From Nitrospira sp. (GTDB lineage: Bacteria; Nitrospirota; Nitrospiria; Nitrospirales; Nitrospiraceae), in the NCBI GenBank assembly GCA_024998705.1, contig JACOEF010000093.1, forward strand, positions 1 to 6,339: a stretch of DNA of 6,339 nt. The letters run 5' to 3'. Under the pieces are notes generated by a model. The model was given only the letters and a program-made list of their open reading frames with translations, searched no databases and had not been told where the DNA came from. A program made the translations under genes and the position numbers. Shown piece by piece: positions 4,706-6,339 of the stretch (within the stretch, counting starts at the first letter, position 1; each line of letters begins with the position of its first letter).

Positions 4706-6339
4706 TTATGCAGGGGGAAATTGCGTAATGGTCACGGGAACATAGCTTAACCGAGGCCCTTCCGTCTGGCGGTGGGAGAGGGTGTGGCGGAGCCAGGCGC
4801 TATCGTTTCGAGTGGGGTAGTCGGCCCGGTAGTGGGCCCCGCGGCTTTCTTCCCGGCCGAGGGCGCTCACGACGATGGTGTCCGCGATGTCCAGCAGGCA
4901 CTGGAGCTCAAGGGCCTGAATCAGATCGGTGTTGAAGACCCGTCCCTTGTCCTGGACACACATCTGTTGCCCACGGATCTTGAGGGCTTGAATGGCGCCT
5001 AGGGCTTCTTGCATGGACTGCTTGGTGCGGAAGATGCCGAGATTCAGGCTCATGGTCTTGCCGAGGTCATCCCGGATCTGCCAGGCCCGTTCGGGGCCGG
5101 GATTGGTCAGCAGGGTGTGCAGGCGCTGTTCTTCTGCTGCCAGGATTCCCGCCGGAACGGGCGGCGGGGCAAGATCGTGGATCGACTCGGCGGCTCTTGT
5201 GCCGGCCCGGCGTCCAAAGACAATGGTTTCGAGAAGGGAATTCCCGCCTAAGCGATTCGCTCCATGAACACTGACGCAGGCACATTCGCCCGCCGCGAAG
5301 AGCCCCGGCAAATCGGTCTCTCCCCAGGCGTTGGTGCGCACGCCGCCCATTTGATAGTGGGCGCCTGGTCGAATGGGAATGGGTGTTTCAATCGGATCGA
5401 GCCCTGCGAATTCCAGCGCCAGCTCCCGAATTTGCGGGAGCCGCTCAAGGATGCGGGCACGGCCCAGGTGACGAAGATCGAGCAGGACACAGCCGTCTAC
5501 CCCTCGCCCTTCCTGGATTTCCCGTCCGATCGCGAGAGAGACCGTGGAGCGGGTCGCCAGCTCCATCTGTTCCGGTGCGTAGCGTTTCATGAATCGGTCG
5601 CCGAGCGTATTCAGCAGATAGCCGCCCTCGCCGCGCGCGCCTTCGGTGATCAGAATGCCGGTGTCTTTGAGCGTGGTGGGGTGAAACTGGACGAACTCCA
5701 TGTCTTCCAGGGGGAGGCCGGCACGATAGGCCAGGGCCATGCCGTCTCCGGTGTTGATGACGGCGTTGGTGCTGGTGGAAAAGACGCGACCGCTTCCGCC
5801 GGTGGCAAGAATGACGGCCTTGGCGTGCAGGGCCTGTAACCCTCCATGGACCAGATCCCAGGCCACGACGCCGCAACAACGGCCTTGTTCGACCAGCAAC
5901 GCGGTGACGTACCATTCTTCATAGACTCGACAGCGGCGCTTCATCAGCTGCTCGTACATGGCATGCAGCAGCGCGTGGCCGGTGCGGTCGGCGGCATAAC
6001 AGGTGCGTGGAAATCCGGCGCCGCCGAATGGCCGTTGGGCGATCCGTCCCTCCGGGGTGCGGCTGAAGATCACACCCATCTGCTCAAGCTCTAGAATGTC
6101 CTGCGGCGCCTCCCGGCACATGGCCTCGATCGCATCTTGGTCACCCAGGTAGAGCCCCCCTTTGGCGGTGTCATAGGCATGGGCTTCCCAAGAGTCCTGC
6201 TCGCCGATGGCTGCGTTGATGCCCCCTTGGGCGGCCACGGAGTGGCTGCGGACCGGGTGGACCTTCGAGAGGAGGGCCACATTCAGGTGAGGTGGTGCGG
6301 CGATCGCGGCCCGCATTCCAGCGAGCCCGGCCCCGACAA
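4706..6339 (-). CDS. sdhA: Succinate dehydrogenase/fumarate reductase flavoprotein subunit (N-terminus cut by window edge)
   Basis: Catalyses succinate-fumarate interconversion with FAD at the cytoplasmic face of the membrane complex. About 543 residues are visible. The frame enters from the window edge as VGAGLAG, the dinucleotide-binding GxGxxG loop, directly before the methionine at 6316, so only a short N-terminus is missing and this methionine is internal. Numbering from it: H25 in RSHSVAAQGG matches the histidine that binds FAD covalently. H212 (QFHPT), E225 and R228 (TEGARGEGG), R256, H320 (HYQMGG) and R355 (HGANRLGGNS) match the substrate and proton-transfer residues known from E. coli FrdA/SdhA. 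The C-terminus has the family-type GAHYRADYP and SYVPVTIT segments. An odd point is that the residue after R256 is serine where family members normally have aspartate. No iron-sulfur subunit follows downstream, so it must be upstream or elsewhere. SdhA and FrdA cannot be told apart from sequence alone. The covalent-FAD histidine and overall fit make L-aspartate oxidase unlikely. Confidence 0.93.
   Translation of the reverse strand, partial: VGAGLAGMRAAIAAPPHLNVALLSKVHPVRSHSVAAQGGINAAIGEQDSWEAHAYDTAKGGLYLGDQDAIEAMCREAPQDILELEQMGVIFSRTPEGRIAQRPFGGAGFPRTCYAADRTGHALLHAMYEQLMKRRCRVYEEWYVTALLVEQGRCCGVVAWDLVHGGLQALHAKAVILATGGSGRVFSTSTNAVINTGDGMALAYRAGLPLEDMEFVQFHPTTLKDTGILITEGARGEGGYLLNTLGDRFMKRYAPEQMELATRSTVSLAIGREIQEGRGVDGCVLLDLRHLGRARILERLPQIRELALEFAGLDPIETPIPIRPGAHYQMGGVRTNAWGETDLPGLFAAGECACVSVHGANRLGGNSLLETIVFGRRAGTRAAESIHDLAPPPVPAGILAAEEQRLHTLLTNPGPERAWQIRDDLGKTMSLNLGIFRTKQSMQEALGAIQALKIRGQQMCVQDKGRVFNTDLIQALELQCLLDIADTIVVSALGREESRGAHYRADYPTRNDSAWLRHTLSHRQTEGPRLSYVPVTITQFPPA

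Noticed and set aside
5264..5839. A 191-codon plus-strand open frame opposite the flavoprotein gene
   Set aside because: It lies wholly within a well-conserved enzyme gene and has no recognisable domain.
1..6339. tRNA, rRNA, CRISPR array, insertion sequence, phage or toxin-antitoxin genes
   Set aside because: No cloverleaf, regularly spaced repeats, terminal inverted repeats, transposase or small toxin-like genes were seen. The window is densely filled by intact genes on one strand.

Overview
All genes in this window lie on the minus strand, so transcription runs from high to low coordinates. The DNA is GC-rich. Codon usage and packing look like an ordinary chromosomal segment of a free-living Gram-negative-type bacterium. 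The flavoprotein resembles SdhA/FrdA of non-proteobacterial lineages, and a Nitrospira-like chromosome would fit. That is a guess from general style and cannot be confirmed from this sequence.

Layout in transcription order. (1) 6339-4706: the flavoprotein subunit of succinate dehydrogenase/fumarate reductase, cut by the window edge inside its N-terminal FAD-binding loop. (2) 4705-4535: a 171-bp intergenic region with a weak promoter candidate, a GC-rich dyad, a tandem 9-bp repeat and two copies of a 10-bp word. (3) 4534-801: a tight three-gene cassette. It encodes a zinc-ribbon/TM/ankyrin/TPR protein, a zinc-ribbon DUF898 (YjgN-like) polytopic membrane protein, and a membrane-anchored M48 zinc metallopeptidase. 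Gaps between these genes are 3 and 5 bp. (4) 800-732: a short intergenic region with a strong extended -10 promoter and a small dyad beside the next start codon. (5) 731-1: an OmpR/PhoB-type response regulator overlapping by one base the start of a sensor histidine kinase, which runs out of the window after 20 codons.

The cassette is the interesting part. Two of its proteins begin with a CxxC...CxxC zinc-ribbon-like domain. Two are predicted single-pass proteins with a small N-terminal domain inside and a large functional domain outside the membrane: the ankyrin/TPR array in one, the HExxH peptidase in the other. The third is a multi-spanning protein built from about five copies of one membrane-plus-hairpin unit. 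Together they look like a membrane-associated proteolysis or quality-control module in which protease, scaffold and integral membrane partner are separate, co-translated polypeptides. This function is inferred from domains and gene order. The respiratory flavoprotein and the two-component system look like neighbours with separate roles.
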